64,000 bases of DNA from Nocardioides sp. (GTDB lineage Bacteria; Actinomycetota; Actinomycetes; Propionibacteriales; Nocardioidaceae). Location: NCBI GenBank assembly GCA_030698375.1, contig JAUYLL010000123.1:1-64000 (forward strand). The letters are read 5' to 3'. Below, piece after piece: positions 51,633 through 62,088 of the stretch. The translations under genes and the position numbers were made by a program. The first letter of the stretch is position 1, and every line of letters starts with the position of its first letter. A model generated the notes under the pieces. That model had not been told where the DNA came from. It worked only from the letters and a program-made list of their open reading frames with translations, and did not search any database.

Positions 51633-54194
51633 GTGACCGAGCACAGCAGGGGGCAGGGCAGCACCCCGACGCCCCAGCAGGTACGCCGGGCCCTTGCGCG
51701 CGCGGAGCGCGGCGCGGCCCTCGACCCCTCCGAGGCGACCGCTCTCCACGCGGCACGCGGCGAGGACCTCGAGCGGCTGTGCGCCGTCGCTGCGCGGGTC
51801 CGCGACGCCGGCCTGGCCGACGCCGGCCGACCCGGCGTGGTGACGTACTCCCCGAAGGTTTTCATCCCGGTGACGCGGCTGTGCCGCGACCGGTGCCACT
51901 ACTGCACCTTCGTCACCGTCCCCGGCAAGCTCAAGGCCGACGGCGAGGACCTGTTCCTCTCCCCCGACGAGATCGTCGCGCTCGCCGCCGAGGGCGCGCG
52001 CCTGGGCTGCACCGAGGCGCTGTTCACCCTCGGCGACCGGCCCGAGGACCGCTGGCCCGAGGCACGGCAGTGGCTCGACGAGAAGGGCTACGACTCCACG
52101 CTCGACTACGTCCGCGCGATGGCAGTCCGGGTGCTGGAGGAGACCGGCCTGCTCCCCCACCTCAACCCGGGCGTCATGTCGTGGACCGAGATGAACCGGC
52201 TCAAGCCGGTCGCCCCGTCGATGGGGATGATGCTCGAGACCACCTCCCGCCGGCTGTTCGAGACCAAGGGCGAGGTCCACCACGGCTCCCCCGACAAGGA
52301 CCCCGACATCCGGCTGCGCGTGCTCGAGGACGCCGGTCGGCTCTCGATCCCCTTCACCACCGGGGTGCTGATCGGGATCGGCGAGACCCTCGAGGAGCGC
52401 GCCGACGCGCTGTTCGCGCTGCGTCGCGTGGCGCGCCAGTTCGGTCACGTGCAGGAGGTGATCGTCCAGAACTTCCGGGCCAAGCCCGACACCGCGATGC
52501 GGCACGCCGGCGACCTGGGGCTCGAGGAGTACCTCGCCGCCCTGGCGACCGCCCGGGTGGTCCTCGGCCCGAAGGTCCGGCTGCAGGCCCCGCCGAACCT
52601 CACCGACGCCGCGGAGTGCCACCGGCTGCTCGCCGCGGGGGTCGACGACTGGGGCGGGGTCAGCCCGCTCACCCCCGACCACGTGAATCCCGAGCGGCCC
52701 TGGCCCTCGCTGGAGCGGTTGGCCGCGATCACCGCCGAGGCCGGCTTCACCCTGGCCCCGCGCCTGACCGCGCACCCCGAGTACGTGCGTGGCGCCCGCG
52801 ACACCGGCGAGCCCTGGATCGACCCGCGGGTGCTCGGCCACACCACGGCGCTGGCCGGGCCCGACGGCCTGGCGCTGCCCGGCGTACGGCCCGAGGGGAG
52901 GACCTGGCAGGAGCCCGAGGGCGGGTTCACCCAGCACGGCGGAGGCACCGGCCGCACCGACCTGCACACCGCGGTCGACACCGAGGGCCGCACCCACGAC
53001 CGCCGCGCGGACTTCGACACCGTGTACGGCGACTGGCAGTCGCTGCGCGACCAGGTGGCCGCCGGCGCCGGCGCGGAGCACGAGGTGCTGGAGTCGGAGG
53101 TCAAGGCCGCGCTGCGGCAGGCCGAGGCCGATCCGCAAGGCCTCACCGACGACCAGGCGCTCACCCTCATGCAGGTCGACGGCCCCGCGCTCGTCGAGCT
53201 GTGCGCGATCGCCGACGGTCTGCGCCGCGACGTCGTCGGCGACACCGTGACCTACGTCGTCAACCGGAACATCAACTTCACCAACGTCTGCTACGTCGGC
53301 TGCCGGTTCTGCGCCTTCGCGCAGCGCCGCACCGACGCCGACGCCTACTCGCTCTCCCTCGATCAGGTCGCCGACCGGGCCGAGGCGGCCTGGGGCGACG
53401 GCGCCACCGAGGTCTGCATGCAGGGCGGGATCGACCCCGAGCTGCCGGGGACGGCGTACTTCGACCTCGCCGCCGCAGTGAAGCAGCGGGTGCCCGAGAT
53501 GCACGTGCACGCCTTCTCCCCCATGGAGATCGTCAACGGCGCCTCCCGCACCGGCCTGTCCTACCGCGACTTCCTCACCAAGGCCCGCGAGGCCGGCCTC
53601 GACACCATCCCCGGCACCGCGGCCGAGATCCTCGACGACGAGGTCCGGTGGGTGCTCACCAAGGGCAAGCTCCCGGCCGCCACCTGGATCGAGGTCGTCA
53701 CCGCCGCCCATGAGGTGGGCCTGCGGTCGAGCTCGACGATGATGTACGGCCACGTCGACAACCCGCGGCACTGGGTGGAGCACCTGCGCGTGCTCTCCCG
53801 CATCCAGGACCGCACCGGCGGGTTCACCGAGTTCGTGCCGCTGCCGTTCGTGCACCACTCCTCGCCGATCTACCTCGCCGGCGTCGCCCGCCCGGGCCCC
53901 ACCCTGCGCGACAACCTCGCCGTCCACGCGATGGCGCGGATCCTGCTGCACGGCCGCATCGACAACATCCAGGCCTCCTGGGTGAAGCTCGGCGTCGAGG
54001 GCATCCACGCCATGCTGCGCGCGGGCGCCAACGACCTCGGCGGCACCCTCATGGAGGAGACGATCTCCCGGATGGCCGGCTCCGAGCACGGCAGCGAGAA
54101 GAGCGTCGAGGAGCTCGAGGAGATCGCCGCCGCCATCGGCCGCCCGGTCCGCCAGCGCACCACGACGTACGGCGAGGTCCCCGCCCGCACCTGA
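51633..54194 (+). CDS. fbiC: F0 synthase FbiC (fused CofG-CofH)
   Basis: 853-residue bifunctional radical-SAM enzyme making the deazaflavin F0 of coenzyme F420 from tyrosine and 5-amino-6-ribitylamino-uracil. CofG half: C84-x3-C88-x2-C91 (CRDRCHYC). CofH half: C553-x3-C557-x2-C560 (CYVGCRFC). The two clusters and TIM barrels are joined near residue 430. The GTG start at 51633 has GGAGGA upstream. The gene lies 122 bases after the acyl-CoA dehydrogenase, so cofactor and F420 enzyme genes are neighbours. Confidence 0.97.
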   Translation: MTEHSRGQGSTPTPQQVRRALARAERGAALDPSEATALHAARGEDLERLCAVAARVRDAGLADAGRPGVVTYSPKVFIPVTRLCRDRCHYCTFVTVPGKLKADGEDLFLSPDEIVALAAEGARLGCTEALFTLGDRPEDRWPEARQWLDEKGYDSTLDYVRAMAVRVLEETGLLPHLNPGVMSWTEMNRLKPVAPSMGMMLETTSRRLFETKGEVHHGSPDKDPDIRLRVLEDAGRLSIPFTTGVLIGIGETLEERADALFALRRVARQFGHVQEVIVQNFRAKPDTAMRHAGDLGLEEYLAALATARVVLGPKVRLQAPPNLTDAAECHRLLAAGVDDWGGVSPLTPDHVNPERPWPSLERLAAITAEAGFTLAPRLTAHPEYVRGARDTGEPWIDPRVLGHTTALAGPDGLALPGVRPEGRTWQEPEGGFTQHGGGTGRTDLHTAVDTEGRTHDRRADFDTVYGDWQSLRDQVAAGAGAEHEVLESEVKAALRQAEADPQGLTDDQALTLMQVDGPALVELCAIADGLRRDVVGDTVTYVVNRNINFTNVCYVGCRFCAFAQRRTDADAYSLSLDQVADRAEAAWGDGATEVCMQGGIDPELPGTAYFDLAAAVKQRVPEMHVHAFSPMEIVNGASRTGLSYRDFLTKAREAGLDTIPGTAAEILDDEVRWVLTKGKLPAATWIEVVTAAHEVGLRSSSTMMYGHVDNPRHWVEHLRVLSRIQDRTGGFTEFVPLPFVHHSSPIYLAGVARPGPTLRDNLAVHAMARILLHGRIDNIQASWVKLGVEGIHAMLRAGANDLGGTLMEETISRMAGSEHGSEKSVEELEEIAAAIGRPVRQRTTTYGEVPART

Positions 54195-54197
54195 GGG

Positions 54198-54851
54198 TCA
54201 GCCGCGGGTGGCGGCGACGTACTGCGCGACGCCGTGGCGCTCGCGCACGACGTCGCGGTAGCCCGCCTCGCGCAGCCAGCCGGTGAGCTCGTCGGCGCCG
54301 AACATCCGCAGGCCGGTCCGGGGCAGCGTGAGGTGCTGCGCGGCGCGGACGGGACGGTGCGGGGACTCGATGCTCGCCATCAGCGCGAGCCGACCGCCCG
54401 GACGCAGGACACGGGTGATCTCCGCCAGGGCACGGAACGGGTCAGGGATCAGGTAGAGCGCGGCGTAGCAGCCGACCGCGTCGAAGGCGCCGTCAGCGAA
54501 GGGCAGGGCGTGCGCGCTCCCCCGGACGTACGCCGGCACACCGTCGCCGCCGTCGCTCCCCCGGCGGGCGCCCTGCGCGAGCATCGGTGCGGACAGGTCG
54601 ACCCCCACCGCGAGGCCACCGGGCACGACGGCCTCGGCGAAGACCCGCGTGAAGAGTCCCGGTCCGCAGGCGACGTCGAGCACCCGGTCACCGGGAGCCA
54701 GACCGAGCGCCTCGACCGTGCGCTGCTTCTCCTGCCGCACGTGGGCAGGGTCGAAGCCCATGAGGGAGAACCCGAGCACCGGCCGCCAGGCCCGCTCGTA
54801 GACCGCGGCCAGGACCGGGTTCTGCATCGCGCGCTGGGCCAGGCTGCTCAC
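54198..54851 (-). CDS. class I SAM-dependent methyltransferase
   Basis: 217 residues. Motif I VLDVACGPGLFTRVFAEAV, motif II VGVDLSAPMLAQG, motif III GAFDAVGCYAALYLIPDPFRAL, then LRPGGRLALMAS. It matches the UbiE/Coq5-like methyltransferases. Substrate unknown. It is convergent with fbiC (4 bases). Confidence 0.88.
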   Translation of the reverse strand: MSSLAQRAMQNPVLAAVYERAWRPVLGFSLMGFDPAHVRQEKQRTVEALGLAPGDRVLDVACGPGLFTRVFAEAVVPGGLAVGVDLSAPMLAQGARRGSDGGDGVPAYVRGSAHALPFADGAFDAVGCYAALYLIPDPFRALAEITRVLRPGGRLALMASIESPHRPVRAAQHLTLPRTGLRMFGADELTGWLREAGYRDVVRERHGVAQYVAATRG

Positions 54852-54936
54852 GCCTCAGCGTCCCACGAGCGCTCATGCTCGACGCTGCGACGGGTACGAC
54901 GGGGGTGAGGCGCAGCGACGAGGAGAGGAGCCCGAC

Positions 54937-55281
54937 GTGGCGACGAGCATCGTGGACGACGACCTGTGGCAGGCCTTCCACCGCGTGGTGAACATGACCT
55001 CCCGCGAGCTCCGCGAGTGGCTGGCCGTGGAGGGCGCGGGTGAGGAGACAGAGGAGGTGCCCGACCGGGCCGGGAGCGAGATCGGCCACCGGGTGGCCGA
55101 CATCCTCGCCAAGCGGCGCTCCGACCTGACCCCGGAGGACGTGACGGTGATGCAGCAGGTCGTCGGGGAGGTCATGGCCGAGCGCGACGTCGACCTCGAG
55201 CCCACCGCTGGTGAGGCGTCGTGGCGACATCGGCTGATGGACCTGGGCCACGACCCGCTCAAGCCGGTCGAGAAGGGTTAG
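54937..55281 (+). CDS. DUF3140 family protein
   Basis: 114 residues from GTG 54937. MATSIVDDDLWQAFHRVVNMTSRELREWL is the typical DUF3140 start. A second block, IGHRVADILAKRRSDLTPEDVTVMQQVV, and a WRHRLMDLGHDPL end are also visible. Helical, soluble, function unknown. Convergent with guaA. Confidence 0.88.
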   Translation: MATSIVDDDLWQAFHRVVNMTSRELREWLAVEGAGEETEEVPDRAGSEIGHRVADILAKRRSDLTPEDVTVMQQVVGEVMAERDVDLEPTAGEASWRHRLMDLGHDPLKPVEKG

Positions 55282-55282
55282 C

Positions 55283-56857
55283 TCACTCCCACTCGATGGT
55301 GCCGGGCGGCTTCGAGGTGATGTCGACGGTGACGCGGTTGATCTCGGCGACCTCGTTGGTGATGCGGGTCGAGATCTTCTCCAGCACGTCGTACGGCAGC
55401 CGCGCCCAGTCGGCGGTCATCGCGTCCTCGGAGGTGACGGGGCGCAGCACGACGGGGTGGCCGTAGGTGCGGCCGTCGCCCTGGACCCCGACCGAGCGAA
55501 CGTCGGCCAGCAGCACCACGGGGAACTGCCAGATGTCGCGGTCGAGGCCGGCGTGGGTGAGCTCCTCGCGGGCGATCGCGTCGGCGGCGCGGAGGATGTC
55601 GAGGCGCTCGCGGTTGACCTCGCCGATGATCCGGATGCCGAGGCCCGGCCCGGGGAACGGGTGGCGCCAGACGATGTCGGCGGGCAGGCCGAGCTGCTCA
55701 CCGACCAGACGGACCTCGTCCTTGAACAGCGTCCGCAGCGGCTCGACGAGCTCGAACTGCAGGTCGTCGGGGAGGCCGCCGACGTTGTGGTGGGACTTGA
55801 TCGTCGAGGTGCCGGCGCCCCCGCCGGACTCGACCACGTCGGGGTAGAGCGTGCCCTGGACGAGGAAGGCGACCTTGTCACCGTCGTCCCCGGTCACGGC
55901 GTCCGCGAGGATCTCGGCCTCCGCGGCCTCGAAGACCCGGATGAACTCCCGGCCGATCACCTTGCGCTTCTGCTCGGGGTCGATGACGCCCGCGAGCGCG
56001 TCGAGGAACTGCTTCTCGGCCTCGACGACCTTGAGGTCGACCCCGGTCGCGGCGACGAAGTCCCGCTCCACCTGCTCGGTCTCACCCTGGCGCATCAGCC
56101 CGTGGTCGACGTACACGCAGGTGAGCCGGTCGCCGATCGCGCGCTGCACGAGCGCGGCGGCCACGGCGGAGTCGACGCCGCCGGAGAGGCCGCAGATCGC
56201 CTGGCCCCGGTGACCGATCTGGGCGCGGATCGACTCGACCTGCTCCTCGACGATGTTGACCATGGTCCAGGTCTGTCGGCAGCCGGCGATCCGGACGAGG
56301 AACTGCTCGAGCACCTGCTGGCCGTGCTCGGTGTGCAGCACCTCGGGGTGCCACTGCACGCCCGCCAGGCCGGCGTCGACGTTCTCGAAGGCCGCCACGG
56401 GGGTGCCGGGGGTCGAGGCGAGGACGGTGAACCCCTCGGGGGCGGCGACGACCGCGTCGCCGTGGGACATCCACACCCGGTGCTCCGCCGGTACGTCGGC
56501 AAGCAGGGTCCCCGGCTCGCTCACGGCCACCGTGGTGCGCCCGTACTCACGGGCCCCGGTCGCGGCGACCTCGCCGCCCATCCCCTTGGCCATCAGCTGG
56601 AAGCCGTAGCACATCCCGAACAGCGGGGTGCCCGAGGAGAACAGCGCCGGGTCCATGCCCGGGGCGCCGTCGGCGTACACCGAGGACGGTCCGCCGGAGA
56701 GGACGATCGCCTTCGGCCGCTTGGCCAGCATCTCGGCGACCGGCATCGTGTGCGGCACGATCTCGGAGTAGACCCGCGCCTCCCGCACCCGGCGGGCGAT
56801 GAGCTGGGCATACTGCGCGCCGAAGTCGACGACGAGGACGAGATCGTGGTCAGTCAC
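55283..56857 (-). CDS. guaA: GMP synthase (glutamine-hydrolysing)
   Basis: Converts XMP to GMP. 524 residues from GTG 56857. Class I amidotransferase half: [29 protein letters not shown], the Cys nucleophile in [12 protein letters not shown], and the His/Glu in WHPE. ATP-pyrophosphatase half: P-loop [35 protein letters not shown]-terminal dimerisation block ends in the conserved [11 protein letters not shown]. It is preceded by the 6C-like RNA. Confidence 0.97.
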   Translation of the reverse strand: MTDHDLVLVVDFGAQYAQLIARRVREARVYSEIVPHTMPVAEMLAKRPKAIVLSGGPSSVYADGAPGMDPALFSSGTPLFGMCYGFQLMAKGMGGEVAATGAREYGRTTVAVSEPGTLLADVPAEHRVWMSHGDAVVAAPEGFTVLASTPGTPVAAFENVDAGLAGVQWHPEVLHTEHGQQVLEQFLVRIAGCRQTWTMVNIVEEQVESIRAQIGHRGQAICGLSGGVDSAVAAALVQRAIGDRLTCVYVDHGLMRQGETEQVERDFVAATGVDLKVVEAEKQFLDALAGVIDPEQKRKVIGREFIRVFEAAEAEILADAVTGDDGDKVAFLVQGTLYPDVVESGGGAGTSTIKSHHNVGGLPDDLQFELVEPLRTLFKDEVRLVGEQLGLPADIVWRHPFPGPGLGIRIIGEVNRERLDILRAADAIAREELTHAGLDRDIWQFPVVLLADVRSVGVQGDGRTYGHPVVLRPVTSEDAMTADWARLPYDVLEKISTRITNEVAEINRVTVDITSKPPGTIEWE

Positions 56858-56920
56858 CCGCGTGATCCTATCGGGGGTCTCGACCGGCTCACCCACCGGC
56901 GAACACCCCCGGACATGGCT

Positions 56921-57031
56921 CAGGGCCCGACCGGGGAGGGAGGGTGGTCGGGCCCTGAAAAGTCCAAGACACTGCGGACCAGCGCACGGACTTGAGAACC
57001 GGCCAGGGAGGGAGTTAAACAACCGGCTCTC
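56921..57031 (-). ncRNA. probable 6C small RNA between GMC oxidoreductase and guaA
   Basis: Read on the minus strand, three adjacent stems are seen. One is GAGAGCCGG/CCGGTTCTC (57031-56994), whose loop holds CTCCCTCCCT. Next is AAGTCC/GGACTT (56993-56960). The last is a perfect 12-bp stem CAGGGCCCGACC/GGTCGGGCCCTG (56957-56921), whose loop is ACCCTCCCTCCCC. Two hairpins with runs of at least six C in the loop are the definition of the actinobacterial 6C RNA. No T run follows the last stem, so the 3' end is uncertain. Confidence 0.65.
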
Positions 57032-57094
57032 TGTAGGCCTCAACGATGTCCGGGGGGTGGGGTTACGCCCTTCTGCCGGACATTTTCGCCGTGG

Positions 57095-58813
57095 TCAGGA
57101 CACCGCGACGATCGGCAGCCGCAGGGCGCCCGGAGCAGCACTCGGAACCGCCGGCGACCGGGGCGCGACGGGCTCCAGGCGCTGGTACTCCCCGCCCAGC
57201 TCGGGGCGTCCGTCGGTCTCGCCCTTGTTGGGCCAGAAAGCCATCGCCCGCTCGGCCTGCGCGGTGATCGTCAGCGATGGGTTGACCCCCAGGTTCGCCG
57301 AGATCGCCGACCCGTCGGCCACGTGCAGGCCGGGGTGGCCGTAGACCCGCTGGTAGGCGTCCACGACACCGGTCTCGACCGAGTCGCCGATCGTGCAGCC
57401 GCCGATGAAGTGGGCGGTCAGCGGCCGGTTGAACGGCTCGCCGATGGTGCCCCCGGGCGTGCCGCCGATGAGGTCGGCGATGCGCCGGATCGTCTCGTTG
57501 GCGACGGGGATCCAGGTCGGGTTCGGGATGCCGTGGCCCTGGCGCGAGGAGAGGGTCCAGCGCCGGGTGACCGGGTTCCTCTTGGGGAAGACCGTGATCG
57601 AGTTGTCGATGGTCTGCATCACCAGCGCGATCACCGTCCGCTCCGACCAGTGCTTCATGTCGTAGAGCTCGGCGACGTTGCGGCGCTCCTTCCACATCCC
57701 GCGCAGCCAAGTCCGCCAGCGCGGCACCGGGCCGTCGCCGTCGGTCAGCACCGTGGTGAGCAGCGACATCGCGTTGCTGCCCTTGCCGTAGCGCACCGGC
57801 TCGACGTGGGTGTCCCCGTCGGGGTGGAACGAGGAGGTGATCGCGATGCCCTGGCTGTAGTCGACCTTGGTGTCGGGGGCGATGGCACCCAGGATCGACT
57901 CGGAGTTGGTCCGCGAGAGGTGGCCCAACCGGTCGGAGATGCCCGGCAGGTGCCCGTCGGTCTTCATCCGGTGCAACAGCCGTTGGGTGCCGAGCGCCGA
58001 GGCGGCCAGGACGACCTGGTCGGCGGTGAGGGTCCGGCGTACCGCCTTCCGGGAGACCTTCGCCTTCGTGTAGCGGACGTCGACGTCGTAGCCGCCGCCC
58101 TGGCGCGGGGCGATCCGGGTCACCGTGGTGAGGGCGTGAACCTTCGCGCCCTGCTGCTCGGCGAGGTAGAGGTAGTTCTTGACCAGCGTGTTCTTCGCGT
58201 TGTGGCGGCAGCCGGTCATGCACTCCCCGCACGCCCGGCAAGGGTTGCGGTCCGGGCCGGCTCCCCCGAAGTACGGGTCCGCGACCTGCTCGTCCGCGTG
58301 GTCCTGCGGGCCGCCGAAGAAGACGCCGACCGGGGTGGGGTGGAAGGTGTCCCCCACGCCCATGTCCTGGGCGACCTTCTCCATCACCTCGTCGGCGGCG
58401 GTGCGCAGCGGGTTCTCGACCACACCGAGCATCCGCTTCGCCTGGTCGTAGAACGGCGCCAGCTCCTCGCGCCAGTTGGTGATGTGCCGCCAGCTCTTGT
58501 CCTCGTAGAACGGCGCGAGCGGCTCGTAGAGCGTGTTCGCGTAGACCAGCGAGCCCCCGCCGACGCCGGCGCCGGAGAGGATCAGGCAATCCTTGAGCGC
58601 GTCGATCCGCTGGATGCCGTAGCACCCGACCTCAGGACGGAAGAGGTACTTCTGCACGTCGAAGGACGTGACCGGGAAGTCCTCGTCCTCGAACCGTGCG
58701 CCGGCCTCGAGGACGCCGACCTTGTAGCCCTTCTCGGTCAGCCGGAGCGCGGCGACGGAGCCGCCGAAGCCGGAGCCGACGACGAGGACGTCGTAGTGCG
58801 TACCGGTGCTCAC
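57095..58813 (-). CDS. GMC-family flavoprotein oxidoreductase (cholesterol-oxidase-like)
   Basis: 572 residues from GTG 58813. FAD-binding VLVVGSGFGGSVAALRLTEKGYKVGVLEAGARF at the N-terminus. A cysteine-rich insert, NPCRACGECMTGCRHNAKNTL (about 195-215), is typical of the ChoD-like subgroup. C-terminal HVADGSAISANLGVNPSLTITAQAERA is the second FAD contact. It likely oxidises an alcohol of a sterol or long-chain substrate. The start overlaps the dehydrogenase upstream (GTGA), making one operon. Confidence 0.92.
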   Translation of the reverse strand: MSTGTHYDVLVVGSGFGGSVAALRLTEKGYKVGVLEAGARFEDEDFPVTSFDVQKYLFRPEVGCYGIQRIDALKDCLILSGAGVGGGSLVYANTLYEPLAPFYEDKSWRHITNWREELAPFYDQAKRMLGVVENPLRTAADEVMEKVAQDMGVGDTFHPTPVGVFFGGPQDHADEQVADPYFGGAGPDRNPCRACGECMTGCRHNAKNTLVKNYLYLAEQQGAKVHALTTVTRIAPRQGGGYDVDVRYTKAKVSRKAVRRTLTADQVVLAASALGTQRLLHRMKTDGHLPGISDRLGHLSRTNSESILGAIAPDTKVDYSQGIAITSSFHPDGDTHVEPVRYGKGSNAMSLLTTVLTDGDGPVPRWRTWLRGMWKERRNVAELYDMKHWSERTVIALVMQTIDNSITVFPKRNPVTRRWTLSSRQGHGIPNPTWIPVANETIRRIADLIGGTPGGTIGEPFNRPLTAHFIGGCTIGDSVETGVVDAYQRVYGHPGLHVADGSAISANLGVNPSLTITAQAERAMAFWPNKGETDGRPELGGEYQRLEPVAPRSPAVPSAAPGALRLPIVAVS

Positions 58814-60435
58814 TTGGCGCCCAGCTTCTTCATCAGCCGCAGGTTCGCGGTGAAGATCTTGGCGAACATCTTGTCCGAGACGCCCGGGGGCGGCGCGAAC
58901 CGCATCAGCCGCTGGGTCGCGACCGACTGGGTCTCGGTGTAACGGTGGATGCCCTCCGCGCCCTGGCGGCGACCCATGCCGGACTGGCGCATGCCGCCCA
59001 TCGGGGCGTCGAGGCTGGCGAACGTGGCGGCGAACGCCTCGTTGATGTTGACCGTCCCGCACTTGATGTGCCGGGCGATCGCCCGGGCGCGCTTGCCGTC
59101 CTGGCTGTAGATCGAGGCGTTCAGCCCGTACTCGCCGTCGTTGGCGCGGGCGACCGCGTCGGCCTCGTCGGAGAAGCGGTACAGCGCGATGACCGGCCCG
59201 AAGGTCTCGTCACCGAAGCAGGTCATGTCGGGGGTGACGCCCTCGAGGATCGTCGGCTCGTAGTAGTACGGCCCGAGGTCGGGACGCGGCTTCCCGCCGG
59301 CCAGCACACGGGCGCCCTTGGCGACCGCGTCCTCGACGTGGGCGGTCACCGTGTCGAGCTGGTCCTGGGAGATCAGCGAGCCCATGTCGCTGCCCCACTC
59401 CAGGCCGGGCTGGAGGCGCATCGCCTTCGTCCGGGCGACGAACTTCTCCAGGAACCGGTCGTAGACCTGGTCAGCGACGAACATCCGCTCCATCGACACG
59501 CAGAGCTGACCGGCGTTGGAGAAGCTGGCGCGCACCGCACCCTCCGCGGCGCGGTCGACGTCGGCGTCGCGCAGGATGATGATCGGGTTCTTGCCGCCGA
59601 GCTCGAGCGAGCAGCCGATGAGCTGCTCCGCGCACTGCTTGGCGATGATCTTGCCGGTCGCGGTCGAGCCGGTGAAGCAGATGTAGTCGCTGCGGGAGAT
59701 CATCTCGCCGCCGAGGACGCGCCCCGGGCCGGCGACGACCTGCCACAGGTCCTCGGGGAAGCCGGCCTCGCGCAGCAGCTGGGCGCCGAACAGCGCCGTG
59801 AGCATGGTCTGGGCGTCCGGCTTGGTGACGACCGCGTTGCCGGCCATCAGGGCGGGGAGCCCGTCGCAGAGCGCCATGGTGAACGGGTAGTTCCACGGCG
59901 AGATGATCCCGACGACGCCCTTGGGAACCCGGTTGAGCTCGACCCGGGTCAGCCCGGGGACGACGCCGATCTTGCGCTCGGTGTCGAGGTGGTCGTGCGC
60001 CGTACGGGCGTAGTACCGCGCGGTGAGCGCGATGTGCAGCGGCTCGTCGAAGGCGTGCTTGCGGGCCTTGCCGGACTCCCAGCAGATGAGGTCCATGATC
60101 TCGTCCTGGCGGTCCAGCACGAGGTCGTGGAGCTTGAGCATCAGCGCACTGCGGTGCTCGAGCGACGTGCGGGCCCACTCGCGCTGCGCCGCGCGGGCGC
60201 GCCGGTAGGCCTCCTCGACGTCGGCCGGCGTCGTCTGCGGGATCATCGCCAGCACCTGCCCGCTCAGCGGGGTGTACGTCGGCACCGACTCGCCGCTGGT
60301 GGAGACCACCAGGTCGGTCAGGCCGGCGATCCGCTCCGGCTCGAGGGCGTACGACGCCCGCGGGTCGTGCTCGGGATCTGCGGGGCCGCTCGGACCGAGT
60401 CCGGACGCGGGCGAGGACGGGCTGGAGGCACTCAT
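58810..60435 (-). CDS. aldehyde dehydrogenase (succinate-semialdehyde dehydrogenase-like)
   Basis: 541 residues from MSASSPSSPASG at 60435. ALDH motifs: SPWNYPFTMALCDGLPALMAGNAVVTKP, ICFTGSTATGKIIAKQCAE, catalytic Glu in LELGGKNP, catalytic Cys in GQLCVSMERM, EETFGPV-type block FGDETFGPVIAL, and late GGMRQSGMGRRQG. The extended N-terminus of about 45 residues is low-complexity. Grouped as SSADH by profile; in this operon it may oxidise the aldehyde made by the GMC enzyme. Confidence 0.92.
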   Translation of the reverse strand: MSASSPSSPASGLGPSGPADPEHDPRASYALEPERIAGLTDLVVSTSGESVPTYTPLSGQVLAMIPQTTPADVEEAYRRARAAQREWARTSLEHRSALMLKLHDLVLDRQDEIMDLICWESGKARKHAFDEPLHIALTARYYARTAHDHLDTERKIGVVPGLTRVELNRVPKGVVGIISPWNYPFTMALCDGLPALMAGNAVVTKPDAQTMLTALFGAQLLREAGFPEDLWQVVAGPGRVLGGEMISRSDYICFTGSTATGKIIAKQCAEQLIGCSLELGGKNPIIILRDADVDRAAEGAVRASFSNAGQLCVSMERMFVADQVYDRFLEKFVARTKAMRLQPGLEWGSDMGSLISQDQLDTVTAHVEDAVAKGARVLAGGKPRPDLGPYYYEPTILEGVTPDMTCFGDETFGPVIALYRFSDEADAVARANDGEYGLNASIYSQDGKRARAIARHIKCGTVNINEAFAATFASLDAPMGGMRQSGMGRRQGAEGIHRYTETQSVATQRLMRFAPPPGVSDKMFAKIFTANLRLMKKLGAK

Positions 60436-60461
60436 ATACCGAGAGTATGGGACCGCACTCG

Positions 60462-60483
60462 CCGGGAGAAGAGTTTCTCCCGG
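60462..60483. promoter_or_regulatory. 9-bp inverted repeat between the two aldehyde dehydrogenase genes
   Basis: CCGGGAGAA (60462-60470) pairs perfectly with TTCTCCCGG (60475-60483) around GAGT, 27 bases upstream of the SSADH-like start. It could be an operator for that operon or a terminator for the ALDH gene ending at 60549. It has no T run. Confidence 0.45.
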
Positions 60484-60548
60484 ACCGTCCATCCCGAACG
60501 CTGCGATTTACACCACGTCGCGAGTTGTCAAGTGCCTTGCGGCGGGGC

Positions 60549-62021
60549 TCAGCCCGCCGGCAGCTCGGTATAGACCGACTTGTACTCGACGTACTGCGCC
60601 AGGCCCTCGGGGCCGAACTCGCGGCCGATGCCGGAGGCCTTGTAGCCGCCGAACGGCGCGGCGAAGTCCATCGTGTAGGTGTTCACGCCGTACGTGCCGG
60701 TGCGCACCCGCCGGGCCACGTCGAGGCCCGCCTCGGCGTCGGTGGTCCAGACCGTGCCGGCCAGGCCGTAGTCGGAGTCGTTGGCGATCCGCACCGCGTC
60801 GTCGACGTCGTCGTACGGGATGAGGGAGAGGACCGGGCCGAAGATCTCCTCCTGCGCGATCCGCATCCCGTTGTCGACACCCGCGAACAGCGTCGGCCGA
60901 ACGAACCAGCCGCGGTCAAGGCCGTCGGGGCGACCGGTGCCACCGGTGACCATCCGCGCGCCCTCCTGGCGACCGATGTCGATGTAGCCCTCGACCCGCT
61001 CCTGCTGGCGCCGGGCCACCATCGGGCCGACGTCGGTGGCGGGGTCGTGGGGGTCGCCCACCACTAGCCCGCGCATCATCTCGCCGAGCGCGTCGGCGAC
61101 CTCGTCGTGCCGGCGGCGGCTGACGAGGATCCGGGTCTGGGCCACGCAGGCCTGCCCGGAGTTCATCAGCCCGATGAACTTGATGCCCTCGGTGACGCCT
61201 GCCAGGTCGGCGTCGTCGAGCACGATCGCGGCCGACTTGCCGCCGAGCTCGAGACTGACCCGCTTGAGCTGCTCGCCGCAGACCGCGCCGATCTTGCGTC
61301 CGGCGGCGGTGGAGCCGGTGAAGGCGACCTTGTCGACACCGGGGTGCGCGACCAGGTGAGCGCCGGTCTCGCGGTCACCGGCGACGAAGCTGACCACGCC
61401 CTCGGGCACGCCGGCCTCGGCGAGGAGCTCGGCCATCAGGTAACCGTCGAGCGGGCTCTCCGGCGCTGGCTTCACCACGACGGTGCAGCCCGCGAGCAGC
61501 GCAGGCACCAGCTTCGACATGGTCGTGAACTGCGGGACGTTCCACGGCGGGATCGCGGCCACCACGCCGACCGGCTCGCGGCGCACGATCACGGGCGCTC
61601 CGAGGGACCCGGCGCGCTCCTCCTCCCAGGGGAACTCCCGGGCGATGCCGAGGAAGGTCTCGAGCATCATCCAGGGGGCCGGGGCCTGCGCGAGCGAGGA
61701 GAACGAGATCGGCGAGCCGATCTCGGTGGTGATGAGGCCCGCCATCTCGTCCATGCGCGCGGCGTACAGACCGCTGAAGCGGGCCATCACCTCGATCCGG
61801 TCCGCCGGCGCCATCCGCGGCCACGGGCCGTGGTCGAAGGCCTGGCGGGCGGCAGCGACCGCCCGGTCGACGTCGGCCGGCGAGGCTGCGGGCACCCGGG
61901 CCACGACCTCCTCGGTCGACGGCGAGACCACCTCGATGACCTCGCTGGTGGCGGGGTCGGTCCACTTCCCGCCGATGAAGAGCTGGGAGCGGTCCAGGGA
62001 GCTTTCGACGGTGCTGGTCAC
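60549..62021 (-). CDS. aldehyde dehydrogenase family protein
   Basis: 490 residues from GTG 62021 (AGAGGA upstream; an in-frame GTG at 62039 lacks a site). Motifs: IPPWNVPQFTTMSKLVPALLAGCTVVVKPAPESPL, VAFTGSTAAGRKIGAVC, LELGGKSAAIVLDDAD (Glu), SGQACVAQTRILV (Cys), EEIFGPVLSLIPYDD and FGGYKASGIGREFG. It belongs to the general NAD(P)+ ALDH group. It lies between the DUF7064-like gene and the SSADH-like gene. Confidence 0.93.
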   Translation of the reverse strand: MTSTVESSLDRSQLFIGGKWTDPATSEVIEVVSPSTEEVVARVPAASPADVDRAVAAARQAFDHGPWPRMAPADRIEVMARFSGLYAARMDEMAGLITTEIGSPISFSSLAQAPAPWMMLETFLGIAREFPWEEERAGSLGAPVIVRREPVGVVAAIPPWNVPQFTTMSKLVPALLAGCTVVVKPAPESPLDGYLMAELLAEAGVPEGVVSFVAGDRETGAHLVAHPGVDKVAFTGSTAAGRKIGAVCGEQLKRVSLELGGKSAAIVLDDADLAGVTEGIKFIGLMNSGQACVAQTRILVSRRRHDEVADALGEMMRGLVVGDPHDPATDVGPMVARRQQERVEGYIDIGRQEGARMVTGGTGRPDGLDRGWFVRPTLFAGVDNGMRIAQEEIFGPVLSLIPYDDVDDAVRIANDSDYGLAGTVWTTDAEAGLDVARRVRTGTYGVNTYTMDFAAPFGGYKASGIGREFGPEGLAQYVEYKSVYTELPAG

Positions 62022-62088
62022 GGGGGTTCCTCTTTCCACAGGTCGAGCGGGGTCGTCGGTGTACGAGCGGAGACGAGATCGGGTCGGG

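Noticed and set aside
56921-56957. Intrinsic terminator for guaA or the GMC gene
   Set aside because: The T-rich stretch lies 5' of the hairpin on the minus strand, not 3'. The two C-rich loops fit a 6C RNA better.
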